From positions 62,001-126,000 of the forward strand of contig NZ_JAFBCY010000001.1 in the NCBI RefSeq assembly GCF_016907975.1: 64,000 nucleotides of DNA. The letters are read 5' to 3'. The notes under the pieces were generated by a model. It saw only the letters and a list, made by a program, of their open reading frames with translations, was not told where the DNA came from and did no database searches. This DNA comes from Methylopila capsulata (GTDB taxonomy: Bacteria > Pseudomonadota > Alphaproteobacteria > Rhizobiales > Methylopilaceae). Below, in pieces: positions 55,057 to 64,000 of the stretch (the stretch's first letter is position 1; every line of letters starts with the position of its first letter). The position numbers and the translations under genes were made by a program.

Positions 55057-55788
55057 ATGCAATGGACCGATGACGGCCTGATCCTCGGGCTTCGCCGCCA
55101 CGGCGAGACCAGCGTGGTGCTGGAGCTCTTCACGCGCGCTCATGGCCGGCATCTCGGGCTGGTGCGGGGAGGGCGCTCGCGCCGGCTGCAGGCGACGCTC
55201 CAGCCCGGCAACAGCGTCTCCGTCACCTGGCGAGCGCGGCTTGACGACCACCTCGGCGCCTTCGCGGTGGAGCCGCTGGCGGGACGCGCGGGCCGGCTGA
55301 TGGCGCGCGCGGACGCTCTGCACGGCGTCGGGCACCTCGGCCAGCTGCTGCGGCTGCTGCCCGAGCGGGATTCGCACGAGGCGCTCTACGAGATCGCGGA
55401 GATCGTCGCCGAAAACCTCGACGATCCGGCGGTGGCGCCGGCGCTGATCGTGAAGCTGGAGGTCGCGATGCTGGCCGAGCTCGGCTTCGGGCTCGACCTG
55501 TCCGCCTGCGCGGCGACGGGCGACACCGAGGACCTGATCTACGTCTCGCCCAAATCCGGCCGGGCGGTGAGCCGCGCGGCCGGCGGCCCTTACGCCGACA
55601 AGCTGTTCGCGCTGCCGCCGTTCCTGCTCGGCTCCGGCCCCAACGCCTCGCCGACGCCGCAGGACTTGGCCGCAGGCTTTGCGATCACGGGCCACTTCCT
55701 CAACGCGCGGGTGTGGGAGCCGCGGGGAATCAAGCCCCCGGACTCGCGGGCGGCCTATCTCGCGCTGCTCGGTCGCGCCGCCGCCTGA
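55057..55788 (+). CDS. recO: DNA repair protein RecO
   Basis: The 243-residue protein starts at the ATG of MQWTDDGLILGLRRHGETS, with an OB-fold N-domain (LVRGGRSRR near 48) and a C-terminal helical part (LELAMLAELGFGLDLSACAATG equivalent). RecO anneals SSB-coated DNA and loads RecA with RecR. Frames open further upstream are not family-like. Its last 59 bp overlap the tail of the convergent DUF6064 gene. Confidence 0.92.
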   Translation: MQWTDDGLILGLRRHGETSVVLELFTRAHGRHLGLVRGGRSRRLQATLQPGNSVSVTWRARLDDHLGAFAVEPLAGRAGRLMARADALHGVGHLGQLLRLLPERDSHEALYEIAEIVAENLDDPAVAPALIVKLEVAMLAELGFGLDLSACAATGDTEDLIYVSPKSGRAVSRAAGGPYADKLFALPPFLLGSGPNASPTPQDLAAGFAITGHFLNARVWEPRGIKPPDSRAAYLALLGRAAA

Positions 55789-56437
55789 CTGTCCGGCCGA
55801 GCGGAAGCAGCAGCGCGACGGTGGCCGCGCCCAGCAGAACGCCGGCCTCCGGCGCGCCCATGGTCCACAGCGTCATGCCCTGAAACGCGCACCATCCAAG
55901 AGGCGCGATCATCAGCGCCGCGCGCCGTCCGGCCGGCAGCAGCGCGAGCAGGCCGAGCGTGGCGATCGCCGTCGGATCGGGAAACAGCAGCAGGACTTCC
56001 GCCGCCGCCCACGGCCGGCCCATGGCGGGGGCGAGCAGGGGATAGGCGAGGGCGCTCGCCACCAGCGCAGACGCTCCGAGGCGCCGCGGCTTCGAAACGT
56101 CGACGGCGCGGAGAGGCAACGCCGCCAGGACGATCATCAGCGCGCCCTGGGCGACGAAGGCCGGCGCGGCGTAGTCCGCCGACCAGGCGATCGACGCCAG
56201 GCGTCCCCAGAGGAAGAGCCACGCCACCGCGATCCAGCCGGCGCCGAGGAGCGCGAGGGCGAGGCGGAGCGCGCCCGGCCGTCCGCGGACCAAGGCCACG
56301 AGCACCGCGAGGCCTGCGGCGAGCGCCGCGACCTGCCATGGCCACGCGCCGGCGCCGTAGTGCTCGAGCAACCGATAGTAGGTCCGCGGCACGAACAGCA
56401 GGAAGTCGGACGGCCGGTAGGTCCACCATTCCGACAT
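55730..56437 (-). CDS. DUF6064 family membrane protein
   Basis: The 235-residue protein has about six to seven hydrophobic segments. The N-terminus WWTYRPSDFLLFVPRTYYRL is the DUF6064 signature. The ATG at 56437 has GGAGA upstream and fits better than a GTG 33 bp earlier. The function is unknown. The basic tail ([12 protein letters not shown]) overlaps the recO 3' end on the other strand. Confidence 0.82.
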   Translation of the reverse strand: MSEWWTYRPSDFLLFVPRTYYRLLEHYGAGAWPWQVAALAAGLAVLVALVRGRPGALRLALALLGAGWIAVAWLFLWGRLASIAWSADYAAPAFVAQGALMIVLAALPLRAVDVSKPRRLGASALVASALAYPLLAPAMGRPWAAAEVLLLFPDPTAIATLGLLALLPAGRRAALMIAPLGWCAFQGMTLWTMGAPEAGVLLGAATVALLLPLGRTVRRRRDRAARDRPPASPGA

Positions 56438-56484
56438 CAGGGGCGTCTCCTCGAAAAATCGCCACGTCACGTCGACCCGCCTGC

Positions 56485-56578
56485 GTCATGCCCGGCGGAG
56501 CCGGGTATCCATGACTTTCTGGGCCGTCGAGTTTGACGCCCTTAGTCGTGGATACCCGCGCAAAGGCGCGGGCTTGAC
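56485..56578. repeat. GTCATGCCCGG/TTGAC palindromic repeat, copy 4
   Basis: Outer arms GTCATGCCCGGCGG and GCGCGGGCTTGAC, inner CGGGTATCCATGACTT and TAGTCGTGGATACCCG. It lies upstream of the DUF6064 gene and downstream of the aldo-keto reductase gene (both minus strand). Confidence 0.75.
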
Positions 56579-56606
56579 GGCGCGGCGCTGCATGCACTGC
56601 GGATCG

Positions 56607-57524
56607 TCAAAGCTTGACGATCTCGGCCGCGATCTTCGTCCGCGTCGGTTCGTCCGGCAGCGGGCCGGCGGCGGCGGCGAGGTTTTCGCGGACGTGGTCG
56701 ACGCGGGAGGTCGCGGGAATCGCCGAGGTGACCGCGGGGTGCGAGACGATGAACTTGAGGATGAGCTGCGCCCAGCTCGTCGCCCCCAGCGGCTCCGCAA
56801 GAGCCGGAAGCGGTTGGCCCTCGAGCCGCGCCGTGAGGTCGCCCTGCTGGAACGGGCGGTTGACGATCACGGCGATCCCCCGCTCCCGGGCGAGCGGCAG
56901 CAGCCGCTGCTCCGCCTCGCGGTCGACAGGATTGTAGGTGAGCTGCACGAAGTCGAGCGGCTTCGCGGCCATGATCTTCTCGAGCTCGCCGTGGCGACGG
57001 CCTTCCGAAGTGGTGACCCCGACGTAGCGCAACTTGCCTGCGTCCTTCATCGCGAACAGCGTGTCGAGATGAGCCTCCCAGCTCAACAGGTTGTGGACCT
57101 GCAGCAGGTCGAACCGCGGCACGCCCCAGAGCTTGCGGGTCGCCTCGATCTGCGCCGGGCCGTCGGAGGAGGTCCAGACCTTCTCGGCCGCGAACAGCGG
57201 CTTGGGGCTTCCGAGGGCTTCCAGACCCGCTCCGACCACCGCCTGCGCGGAGCCGTACATCGGCGAGGAATCAATCATCCGCCCGCCGGCCTCGAAGAAG
57301 GCGGCCATCACGGCGACGCAGTCCTTCCGGAGGTCGGCGTCGTCCCCGACGTTGAAGGTGATCCAGGTGCCGAGGCCGACCGCGGGGATCTTCTCCTCGG
57401 TGGAGGGAATCGTCTTCGCGAGAGGCGCCGGCGCCTGGGCGCGCGCGACGCGGGGAAGCGCGGCTGCGGCTCCCCCGGCCAGAAAGCCCGCGGCGACCGT
57501 GCGGCGGTCGAGTGTCGTCGGCAT
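56607..57524 (-). CDS. Tat-exported aldo-keto reductase
   Basis: The 305-residue protein opens with [18 protein letters not shown], a twin-arginine signal (RR at 7-8), so it is folded before export. The barrel has [15 protein letters not shown] (catalytic Asp and Tyr region) near 85 and NRPFQQGDL near 200. Most aldo-keto reductases are cytoplasmic, so the periplasmic form is less usual; substrate unknown. It is divergent from parC across 152 bp. Confidence 0.87.
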   Translation of the reverse strand: MPTTLDRRTVAAGFLAGGAAAALPRVARAQAPAPLAKTIPSTEEKIPAVGLGTWITFNVGDDADLRKDCVAVMAAFFEAGGRMIDSSPMYGSAQAVVGAGLEALGSPKPLFAAEKVWTSSDGPAQIEATRKLWGVPRFDLLQVHNLLSWEAHLDTLFAMKDAGKLRYVGVTTSEGRRHGELEKIMAAKPLDFVQLTYNPVDREAEQRLLPLARERGIAVIVNRPFQQGDLTARLEGQPLPALAEPLGATSWAQLILKFIVSHPAVTSAIPATSRVDHVRENLAAAAGPLPDEPTRTKIAAEIVKL

Positions 57525-57676
57525 GTCGCCCTCCTTCGATGTGCTGGGATAGGTGGGGCCGCGCGGTGGCCCGGCGACGGGCCGCCGGACACGAAAACGC
57601 GACGCGGGCGCGCCCGATCGGGGCTTGCCCCCAAGCGCTTCTTGCTCCGAATCGGCCCTGCGGTTACGTGAGAACG

Positions 57677-59920
57677 ATGAGCGAACTTAAAGTCCCGCCC
57701 AGCGACGGCGTGCTTCCGGTCGAGCTGCGCTCCGCGCTCGAGGAGCGCTACCTCGCCTACGCGCTCTCGACCATCACCCAGCGCGCGCTGCCCGACGTCC
57801 GCGACGGGCTCAAGCCGGTTCACCGGCGCGTGCTCTGGGCGATGCGCGAGCTGAAGCTTGATCCCGGCGCGGCGTTCAAGAAATGCGCCCGCGTGGTCGG
57901 CGACACCATCGGCAAGTACCATCCGCACGGCGACCAGTCGGTCTACGACGCGCTGGTGCGCCTCGCGCAGGACTTCGCCCAGCGCTGGCCCCTGGTGGAG
58001 GGGCAGGGCAACTTCGGCAACATCGACGGCGATAACGCCGCGGCCATGCGCTACACCGAGGCGCGGCTGACCGAGGTCGCGCGTTTGCTGCTGGACGGGC
58101 TCGACGAGGACGCGGTCGACTACCGCGCGACCTACGACGGCACCGAAAAGGAGCCGATCGTCCTTCCCGGCGCCTTCCCCAACCTGCTCGCGAACGGCAG
58201 CCAGGGCATCGCGGTCGGCATGGCGACCGCGATCCCGCCGCACAACGTGGCCGAACTCGTCGAGGCCTCGCGGGCGCTGCTCGCCAACCCCGACGCCACC
58301 ACCGACGACCTGCTTGTCCATGTGAAGGGGCCGGACTTCCCCACCGGCGGCGTGATCATCGACGGGCCGGGCGGCATCGCCGAGGCCTACCGCACCGGCC
58401 GCGGCGGCTTCCGCACCCGCGCGCGCTGGCATCGGGACCCGCCCGAAGGCGGGAAGTCGTGGGTGGTGGTCATCACCGAAATTCCCTGGCTCGTCCCGAA
58501 AAGCCGGCTGGTCGAGCGCATCGCGGAGCTGATCAACGACCGCAAGCTCCCGCTGGTCGTCGACGTGCGCGACGAGTCGACCGAGGACGTCCGCCTGGTG
58601 CTGGAGCCGCGGGTCCGCACCGTCGACCCGATCGTGATGATGGAATCGGTGTTCCGGCTGACGGAGCTCGAAAGCCGCATCCCGATCAACATGAACGTGC
58701 TGGTGCGCGGCCAGACGCCGATGGTGCTCGGCCTCAAGGACGTGCTCAAGCAGTGGCTGGACCACCGCCGCGAGGTCATCCAGCGCCGGGCGCAGCACCG
58801 GCTCGACGCCATCGTCCGGCGGATCGAGATCCTCGAAGGTCTGCTGATCGCCTTCCTCAACATCGACGAGGTGATCCGCATCGTCCGCCAGGCGGACGAC
58901 CCGAAGGCCGACCTGATCGCGGCGTTCACGCTGACCGACACGCAGGCCGAGGCCATCCTCAACATGCGGCTGCGGTCGCTGGCGAAGCTCGAGGAGATCG
59001 AGATCCGCCGCGAGCACGACAAGCTGACCAAGGAGGGCGACGACCTGCGCGCGCTGCTGGGCTCCGAGGCCAGGCAGTGGAAGCGGGTGGGCAAGGAGCT
59101 GGACGGGCTCGCGAAGAGCTTCGGGCCGGACACGCCGCTGGGCAAGCGCCGCACCACCTTCGAGGCGCCGCCGGCGGCGACCGCCGCCGACGTCGCCGAC
59201 GCCTTCGTGGAGCGCGAGCCGATCACCGTGGTCGTGTCGGAGAAGGGCTGGATCCGCGCGCTGAAGGGCCATGTGGCCGACGTCTCGACGCTGACCTTCA
59301 AGGCCGACGACGCGCTCAAGCTGTCGTTCCACGCCGAAACCACCGCGAAGCTTCTGGTGGTGACCTCGAACGGCAAGGCCTTCACGCTCGACGCCGCGAA
59401 GCTGCCGGGCGGGCGCGGAGCGGGCGAGCCGGTCCGCCTGATGGTCGACATCGACGAAGGCTCCGACGTCATCGACGTGTTCGCCGCCCGCGCCGGCGCG
59501 AAGCGCCTGGTGGCGACCAGCGACGCCCGCGGCTTCCTGGTCTCGGACGACCAGCTGCTGTCTTCGACTCGCAAGGGCCGCCAGGTCGCCAATCTCGACG
59601 GGGCCGCGCGCGTGGTGCGCTTCGCGCCCGCCGACGGCGACACGGTCGCGGTGGTCGGCCAGAACCGGAAGCTGCTGCTGTTCCCGCTCGCGCAGGTCGC
59701 CGAAATGGCCCGCGGCCGCGGCGTCCGGCTGCAGCGCTACAAGGACGGCGGCCTGTCGGACGTGAAGGTGTTCACGCTCGCGGACGGCTTCTCCTTCGTG
59801 ACCAACGGCGGCAAGACCTGGTCGCTGAAGGGCGAGGAGCTGCGCGACTGGCTCGGCCACCGCGCGGAAAGCGGTCGTCTCCCGCCCCGAGGTTTCCCGG
59901 CGTCTAACACGTTCGCGTAG
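57677..59920 (+). CDS. parC: DNA topoisomerase IV subunit A
   Basis: The 747-residue type IIA subunit has [21 protein letters not shown] near 35, the active-site region [10 protein letters not shown] (catalytic Tyr) near 115 and [17 protein letters not shown] near 175. The C-terminal beta-pinwheel is shorter than that of GyrA and lacks the GyrA box (QRRGGKG), so it is ParC. The quinolone-region motif is [11 protein letters not shown], with Gln where E. coli ParC has Ser80, a state common in this order. It decatenates daughter chromosomes. Confidence 0.94.
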   Translation: MSELKVPPSDGVLPVELRSALEERYLAYALSTITQRALPDVRDGLKPVHRRVLWAMRELKLDPGAAFKKCARVVGDTIGKYHPHGDQSVYDALVRLAQDFAQRWPLVEGQGNFGNIDGDNAAAMRYTEARLTEVARLLLDGLDEDAVDYRATYDGTEKEPIVLPGAFPNLLANGSQGIAVGMATAIPPHNVAELVEASRALLANPDATTDDLLVHVKGPDFPTGGVIIDGPGGIAEAYRTGRGGFRTRARWHRDPPEGGKSWVVVITEIPWLVPKSRLVERIAELINDRKLPLVVDVRDESTEDVRLVLEPRVRTVDPIVMMESVFRLTELESRIPINMNVLVRGQTPMVLGLKDVLKQWLDHRREVIQRRAQHRLDAIVRRIEILEGLLIAFLNIDEVIRIVRQADDPKADLIAAFTLTDTQAEAILNMRLRSLAKLEEIEIRREHDKLTKEGDDLRALLGSEARQWKRVGKELDGLAKSFGPDTPLGKRRTTFEAPPAATAADVADAFVEREPITVVVSEKGWIRALKGHVADVSTLTFKADDALKLSFHAETTAKLLVVTSNGKAFTLDAAKLPGGRGAGEPVRLMVDIDEGSDVIDVFAARAGAKRLVATSDARGFLVSDDQLLSSTRKGRQVANLDGAARVVRFAPADGDTVAVVGQNRKLLLFPLAQVAEMARGRGVRLQRYKDGGLSDVKVFTLADGFSFVTNGGKTWSLKGEELRDWLGHRAESGRLPPRGFPASNTFA

Positions 59921-60245
59921 GGCGCTGCGGCGGCCTCCGGGCTGATCCGGCCGATCGTGAAGCTCAGCCGTCGTCCTCCGGCTTGACCGGAAGGACCCAC
60001 CGTCGACGTCGGGGACCACGTCCGAGGTGAATGGTGCGGTCAAGCCGGAGCATGAAGGCGGAGGCGCGGGAAGGCCGTGCGTAGAACCGCGCTGTCGTTC
60101 CGGCCGCAGCGAAGCGTAATGCCGGAACCCATAATATCCACGGCAGTCCTCGGTTCGCGCGCGCTCATCTCGCCGCCGGCGGGATGATGGGCTCCGGGAC
60201 GCCGCCCGGAGCGACGGCATGGTTCCTAGGCTGAAGCTCCGAGCC
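59921..60245. repeat. intergenic cluster of three palindromic repeat types
   Basis: This 325-bp gap holds no gene. It contains CTCCGGCTTGACCGGA...GGTCAAGCCGGAG (59968-60055), an inverted GTTCCGGCC...GCCGGAAC element (60094-60133) and a CCGGG element (60187-60217). These lie between the convergent parC and DUF2865 genes and could form terminating hairpins for both. Confidence 0.6.
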
Positions 60246-61376
60246 TCAGTTCGGCTGACCGAGCGGGCGGCGTTCGATCGGAGCGCCGCGGTTCAGCGGG
60301 TCGTCGAGGATGATCACGTCGTCGGAATTCGGCCGCGGGTCCGGGGCCTGCTCCTGCGGCGCGGGCTCGGCCGGCGGCCGCAGCTGCTCCTGGCGGCTCG
60401 GCCGCGCCTGGGCGGTCGGGGCCGGCGGCTTGGGCTGGCCGGCGCCCTGGGGCCGCGACAGCTCCAGCGCCTTCTGCTCGTCGACGACGATGTCGCCCTT
60501 CTTCACGGTCTTGTCCTCGACGCCCGCGAGCGCCTCCGCCCAGCTCATGCCCTCGGGACGGCACGAGCAGCCCGCCACGAACTCCTTGCGGTAGCGGAAC
60601 GCGTTCTGGAGCTTGGCGTAGGCCTCGCCTTCGACGCTCGACGCCTGCTCCATCGCCCCGCCGGGATTCGGATAGGAGTAGAGCTTGGCTTCGGTCCCGG
60701 GGCAGGTCGCGCGGCAGATCGCGTCGTCGCGCTCGAAGGCGTTGCGGGTGGTCTGGAACGAGATCGGGAAGAAGAAGCCGTCGCAGGTGCGCACGCAGAC
60801 CGTCCGGTAGGTCGAGACCCGCGGCGTGGACTGCGGGTCCATCTCGGGCTCGACCACGGTCTCTTCGCGCGGTCCGTCCGGACCGCCGCCGCCGAACAGC
60901 ATGGAAAAGAAGCCGCGCCGTTCGGGCTCGCGCTCGATCTTGCGCTCCACGAGCCGGTACTGCGGGCCGCACTGATTCCGGGCGAGGGCGAACAGCAGGT
61001 CGCGCCGGCGCGGGTCCACGCCGCCGCCCTGCTGCGCCTGCGCGAGCTGGGCCTCGAGCTTGTCGAGGTTGGTCTCCATCTGGCCCATGCGCCGCTCGAT
61101 GTCGGCGCATTCGGCCGGCGGCGACGAAAACAGGAAGCCGCGGCCGCAGCCGAGGCCACGCGCGTAGGCCTTGGTGCGGTCGAGCTCGTAGCGCTGGCGG
61201 TTGAAGTCGCGCTCGATGGCGCGCGGGTCCGGCCGGCGCGCGCCGCCGCGGTCGACCGCGGCGAGCTGCGCTTCCAGGCGCAGGCACTGGTCGGAGCCCT
61301 GCTGGGCCCGGGCGTCTCCGATCGCCGCCGCCAGCGTCAAAGCGACAGCCGCGAGCGTGACGAAACTCGACCTCAT
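60246..61376 (-). CDS. DUF2865 family exported protein
   Basis: The 376-residue protein starts at the ATG at 61376, with GGAAAGG 6 bp upstream, and has a signal peptide (cleavage near ARA-Q). A coiled-coil-like part (residues 60-125: LEAQLAQAQQ) is followed by the DUF2865 domain with TVCVRTCDGFFFPISF, GEAYAKLQNAFRYR and GCSCRPEG, with conserved Cys pairs. The C-terminus is Pro/Arg-rich and disordered. The domain is essentially limited to Hyphomicrobiales; function unknown, probably envelope. Confidence 0.85.
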   Translation of the reverse strand: MRSSFVTLAAVALTLAAAIGDARAQQGSDQCLRLEAQLAAVDRGGARRPDPRAIERDFNRQRYELDRTKAYARGLGCGRGFLFSSPPAECADIERRMGQMETNLDKLEAQLAQAQQGGGVDPRRRDLLFALARNQCGPQYRLVERKIEREPERRGFFSMLFGGGGPDGPREETVVEPEMDPQSTPRVSTYRTVCVRTCDGFFFPISFQTTRNAFERDDAICRATCPGTEAKLYSYPNPGGAMEQASSVEGEAYAKLQNAFRYRKEFVAGCSCRPEGMSWAEALAGVEDKTVKKGDIVVDEQKALELSRPQGAGQPKPPAPTAQARPSRQEQLRPPAEPAPQEQAPDPRPNSDDVIILDDPLNRGAPIERRPLGQPN

Positions 61377-61542
61377 GCGCATCCTTTCCGGCGACTCGAC
61401 GGGATTGGCGCCGAGAGCGTCGACCCCGGACGTACATACCCCGTCGCAACGGCTCCGCACAGAGGCGGCGGAATGAGACCGAAGTGAGGACGGCGCATGG
61501 CTGGGGCGGCGCGCTTTGACGCGCGCTCGACCGGCCGCCGTC

Positions 61543-61572
61543 TTGCCTTCGCCGGGGGTTTGCGCCTATAAG
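61543..61572 (+). promoter_or_regulatory. likely rpsB promoter
   Basis: TTGCCT (61543-61548), an 18-bp spacer and TATAAG (61567-61572) fit a sigma-70-type promoter about 120 bp before the rpsB start. The transcribed leader of about 110 nt is long enough for S2-mediated feedback control, but I cannot name a known leader motif. Confidence 0.5.
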
Positions 61573-61689
61573 CCGCGCCATCCCACACGCGGGCTTCAGC
61601 GGCGATAACCAAGCCGCACCGGCGCCGGGCTCGACGATCGAGCTCCGGCGATCGCCCGCGGAGGCAACCGGAAAGACGGATTTAAGACG

Positions 61690-62730
61690 ATGGCTGCTCC
61701 TGACTTCACCATGCGCCAGCTGCTCGAGGCGGGCGTGCACTTCGGCCACCAGGCTCACCGCTGGAACCCGAAGATGGCGCCCTACATCTTCGGCGCGCGC
61801 AACAACATCCACATCATCGATCTCGCGCAGACCGTGCCGCTGCTGCACCGCGCGCTGCAGGCCGTGTCCGACGTCGTCGCCGGCGGCGGCCGCGTGCTCA
61901 TCGTCGGCACCAAGCGCCAGGCGGCCGAGGTCGTCGCGGATTCGGCCCGTCGTTCGGCGCAGTATTTCGTGAACGCTCGCTGGCTCGGCGGCATGCTGAC
62001 GAACTGGAAGACCATCTCCGGCTCGATCCAGCGTCTCCGCAAGCTCGAAGAGATGCTCTCCGGCGAGGCCCAGGGCTTCACCAAGAAGGAGCGTCTGACG
62101 CTGTCGCGCGAGCGCGACAAGCTCGAGAAGACGCTCGGCGGCATCAAGGACATGGGCGGCCTGCCGAACCTGATCTTCGTGATCGACACCAACAAGGAGC
62201 AGATCGCGGTGCAGGAGGCTCGTCGCCTCGGCATTCCGGTCGCGGCCATCCTCGACACCAACTCGGACCCCGAGGGCATCACTTATCCGATCCCGGGCAA
62301 CGACGACGCCGGCCGCGCGCTCGCGCTCTACGGCGACCTGATCGCCCGCGCCGCCCTTGACGGCATCGGCCGTGGCCAGGGCGACCTCGGCGTCGACCTC
62401 GGCGCCCAGGAAGAGCCGCTCGTCGAGGAGCTGCCGGCCGAGGAGGCCCCTGCGGCCGCCGCGACCGAAGAGGTCGAGGCTCCCGTCGAGGCGTTCGAGC
62501 TGCTCGCCGCCCCGCGCGGCGCGCCCGACGATCTCGCCAAGCTGTCCGGCGTCGGCCCGCAGCTCGAGCAGAAGCTGAACGAGTACGGCGTCTATCACTA
62601 CTGGCAGATCGCCGCGATGAACCCGACCGACGTGGCCAAGGCCGACGCCGACCTGAAGCTCAACGGTCGCTTCGACCGCGAGGGCTGGGTCGCGCAGGCC
62701 CGCGAGCTGCTCGCCGGCCTCGCCGCGTAA
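61690..62730 (+). CDS. rpsB: 30S ribosomal protein S2 with C-terminal extension
   Basis: The 346-residue protein: the first 225 residues are standard S2 ([55 protein letters not shown]). An acidic Ala/Glu linker follows (about 240-275), then an extra domain of about 65 residues ([26 protein letters not shown]) that looks like a helix-hairpin-helix. Long S2 proteins of this kind are known in parts of the Hyphomicrobiales. It starts the rpsB-tsf-pyrH operon. Confidence 0.96.
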   Translation: MAAPDFTMRQLLEAGVHFGHQAHRWNPKMAPYIFGARNNIHIIDLAQTVPLLHRALQAVSDVVAGGGRVLIVGTKRQAAEVVADSARRSAQYFVNARWLGGMLTNWKTISGSIQRLRKLEEMLSGEAQGFTKKERLTLSRERDKLEKTLGGIKDMGGLPNLIFVIDTNKEQIAVQEARRLGIPVAAILDTNSDPEGITYPIPGNDDAGRALALYGDLIARAALDGIGRGQGDLGVDLGAQEEPLVEELPAEEAPAAAATEEVEAPVEAFELLAAPRGAPDDLAKLSGVGPQLEQKLNEYGVYHYWQIAAMNPTDVAKADADLKLNGRFDREGWVAQARELLAGLAA

Positions 62731-62747
62731 CGCCCGAGCTTCAGAAC

Positions 62748-62816
62748 GCCCGCGGGTCCTCGTGATCCCGCGGGCCTCGCCTGACCCTAATCTTCGCCGC
62801 CCTTCGCAGGGCGGCG
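62748..62816 (+). terminator. two tandem hairpins between rpsB and tsf
   Basis: The first stem is GCCCGCGGG/CCCGCGGGC (62748-62775) and the second CGCCGCCC/GGGCGGCG (62795-62816), both perfect, with no T-run. The rpsB-tsf junction is a known place for attenuation or mRNA-processing structures that set the S2:EF-Ts ratio. Confidence 0.55.
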
Positions 62817-62834
62817 CACGTTTCAGAGGATGAC

Positions 62835-63761
62835 ATGGCCAACATCACCGCAGCCATGGTGAAGGAGCTTCGCGAGAAGACCGGCGCCGGCATGATGGAC
62901 TGCAAGAACGCGCTCTCCGAGGTCGAAGGCGACATCGAGGCCGCGTTCGACTGGCTGCGCAAGAAGGGCCTCGCGAAGGCCGCGAAGAAGGCCGGCCGGG
63001 TCGCGGCCGAGGGTCTCGTCGCGCTCGCCGTAGACGGCGCCAAGGGCGTCGCGGTCGAGGTGAACGCCGAGACCGACTTCGTCGCCCGCAACGTCGAGTT
63101 CCAGGAGATGGTCTCGACCGTCGCGACCGTCGCCCTGACCGCCGGCGCGGACGTCCCCACGATCGAAGCCGCGGGTTATCCCGGCGGCGGCACGGTGGCG
63201 GAGAAGATCCAGTCGACCATCGCTCGGATCGGCGAGAACATGACGCTCCGTCGCGCGTCCGAGCTGTCGGTCTCGAAGGGCGTGATCGGCGGCTACGTCC
63301 ACGGCCAGGTCGCGCCGAACCTCGGCAAGATCGCGGTGCTCGTCGCGCTCGAGTCCGAGGGCAAGACCGACGTGCTGGCGGCGCTTGGCCGGCAGATCGC
63401 GATGCATGTGGCGGCGACCAACCCGCAGGGCCTCGACGCGGCCTCGATCGATCCCGCGATCGTCGAGCGTGAGAAGGCGGTGCTGGGCGACAAGGCCCGC
63501 GAAGGCGGCAAGCCCGAGCACGTCATCGAGAAGATCGTCGAGAGCGGCATCAAGACCTTCTACAAGGAGGCCACTCTCCTCGAGCAGCCCTTCGTGCACG
63601 ACGGCTCCAAGACCGTCGCGCAGGCCGTCAAGGCGGCCGAGGCCGACGCCGGCGCGCCGATCAAGCTGACGGGCTTCGTCCGTCTGGCGCTCGGCGAGGG
63701 CGTCGAGAAGGAAGAGAACGACTTCGCGGCCGAGGTCGCGGCCGCGGCCGGCACGCGCTGA
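62835..63761 (+). CDS. tsf: elongation factor Ts
   Basis: The 308-residue EF-Ts is the nucleotide exchange factor for EF-Tu. The N-terminal UBA-like domain has [19 protein letters not shown] with the TGAGMMDCK signature, the core has [11 protein letters not shown], and MHVAATNPQ lies near 195. The C-terminal coiled-coil/dimer helices are complete. GAGGA precedes the ATG. pyrH follows 8 bp downstream. Confidence 0.97.
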   Translation: MANITAAMVKELREKTGAGMMDCKNALSEVEGDIEAAFDWLRKKGLAKAAKKAGRVAAEGLVALAVDGAKGVAVEVNAETDFVARNVEFQEMVSTVATVALTAGADVPTIEAAGYPGGGTVAEKIQSTIARIGENMTLRRASELSVSKGVIGGYVHGQVAPNLGKIAVLVALESEGKTDVLAALGRQIAMHVAATNPQGLDAASIDPAIVEREKAVLGDKAREGGKPEHVIEKIVESGIKTFYKEATLLEQPFVHDGSKTVAQAVKAAEADAGAPIKLTGFVRLALGEGVEKEENDFAAEVAAAAGTR

Positions 63762-63769
63762 CGTCCGCG

Positions 63770-64000
63770 ATGACGGGACGGCCGGAGCCGATCTACAAAC
63801 GGGTGCTCGTCAAGGTCTCGGGCGAGGCCTTGATGGGTCCCGACGCCTTCGGCCTGCACCAGCCGACCGTCGACCGCATCGCCGCCGACATCGCCGCGAC
63901 CCACTCCCTCGGAGTGGAGGTCGCGGTGGTCGTCGGCGGGGGCAACATCTTCCGCGGCGTGCAGGTGTCGTCCCAGGGCGTCGACCGCGCGACCGGCGAC
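63770..64000 (+). CDS. pyrH: uridylate kinase, cut by the window end
   Basis: Only the first 77 codons are present. The text [15 protein letters not shown], then [17 protein letters not shown], is the N-terminal half of the PyrH amino-acid-kinase fold with the G-rich phosphate loop. The order rpsB-tsf-pyrH (usually then frr) is strongly conserved and supports the call. It phosphorylates UMP to UDP. Confidence 0.96.
   Translation, partial: MTGRPEPIYKRVLVKVSGEALMGPDAFGLHQPTVDRIAADIAATHSLGVEVAVVVGGGNIFRGVQVSSQGVDRATGD

Noticed and set aside
57905-57960. Gln at the ParC position of E. coli Ser80 as an acquired quinolone-resistance mutation
   Set aside because: HPHGDQ is the common native state of ParC in many Hyphomicrobiales, so it is not evidence of selection here.
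57308-60220. Open frame of 970 codons on the minus strand across parC
   Set aside because: It is antisense to parC; its composition is Arg/Asp/Val-rich low complexity and it matches no family. The same applies to the long minus-strand frames over tmk-metG (20784-23441) and plus-strand frames over pyrB/pyrC.

Overview
The window is high-GC chromosomal DNA from an alphaproteobacterium, most likely a member of the Hyphomicrobiales (Rhizobiales). Support comes from the pyrB / pyrC-like / plsY / dprA / topA order, a DUF2865 protein, a ribosomal protein S2 with a long C-terminal extension, and interspersed palindromic repeats of a kind common in that order. The first two genes (a CitG-like protein and a RimK-like ATP-grasp protein) resemble a pair found in tetrahydromethanopterin/C1 clusters of Methylobacterium-type methylotrophs. 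A methylotroph is therefore likely, but this is an inference from one gene pair.

Layout. 1-5.4 kb: the CitG/ATP-grasp pair, an MHS-type MFS transporter, a small exported protein and rlmB. 5.5-17.0 kb: a lower-GC genomic island ending at tRNA-Ser(UGA). It contains only defence-like and conflict-like genes. 17.1-30 kb: cell-envelope and information genes (RlpA, a DacC-like protein without its catalytic residues, tmk-holB-metG-tatD-MBL hydrolase, DinB, GST, topA). 30-36.8 kb: dprA, plsY, pyrC-like and pyrB, then two related Gly-rich exported proteins on either side of an AEC transporter. 36.9-43.2 kb: ruvX, a UPF0173 hydrolase, and a gatC-gatA-chorismate mutase-HWE kinase-gatB cluster. 43.2-49.7 kb: VOC protein, kdsA, DUF1835, queF, Ivy-like inhibitor, eno. 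49.7-51.5 kb: a small toxin/immunity patch with a frameshifted Imm21-like gene. 51.7-60 kb: MDR oxidoreductase/HxlR regulator pair, cation transporter, recO, DUF6064, Tat aldo-keto reductase, parC. 60-64 kb: DUF2865 protein, then rpsB-tsf-pyrH running off the right end.

The most interesting part is the island. Its left half is a divergent five-gene locus. One arm is an SF2 helicase with an N-terminal DNA-binding HTH, an 80-residue Cys/His protein and a PD-(D/E)XK protein. The other arm is a ComF-like phosphoribosyltransferase followed by a SLOG-fold/XRE-HTH fusion, which recalls the ShosTA toxin-antitoxin pair. A perfect palindrome lies between the arms. Its right half is a three-gene operon: a small winged-helix-like protein, an SMC-like ATPase with a four-Cys insert, and a large protein ending in a PD-(D/E)XK domain. 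This has the architecture of ABC-three-component/Lamassu-type defence. No integrase or clear att repeat was found.

Other notable points are a DD-carboxypeptidase homologue that lost both SxxK-Lys and SxN-Asn, a dihydroorotase homologue without its metal-binding HxH, and several families of palindromic repeats in the gaps between core genes.
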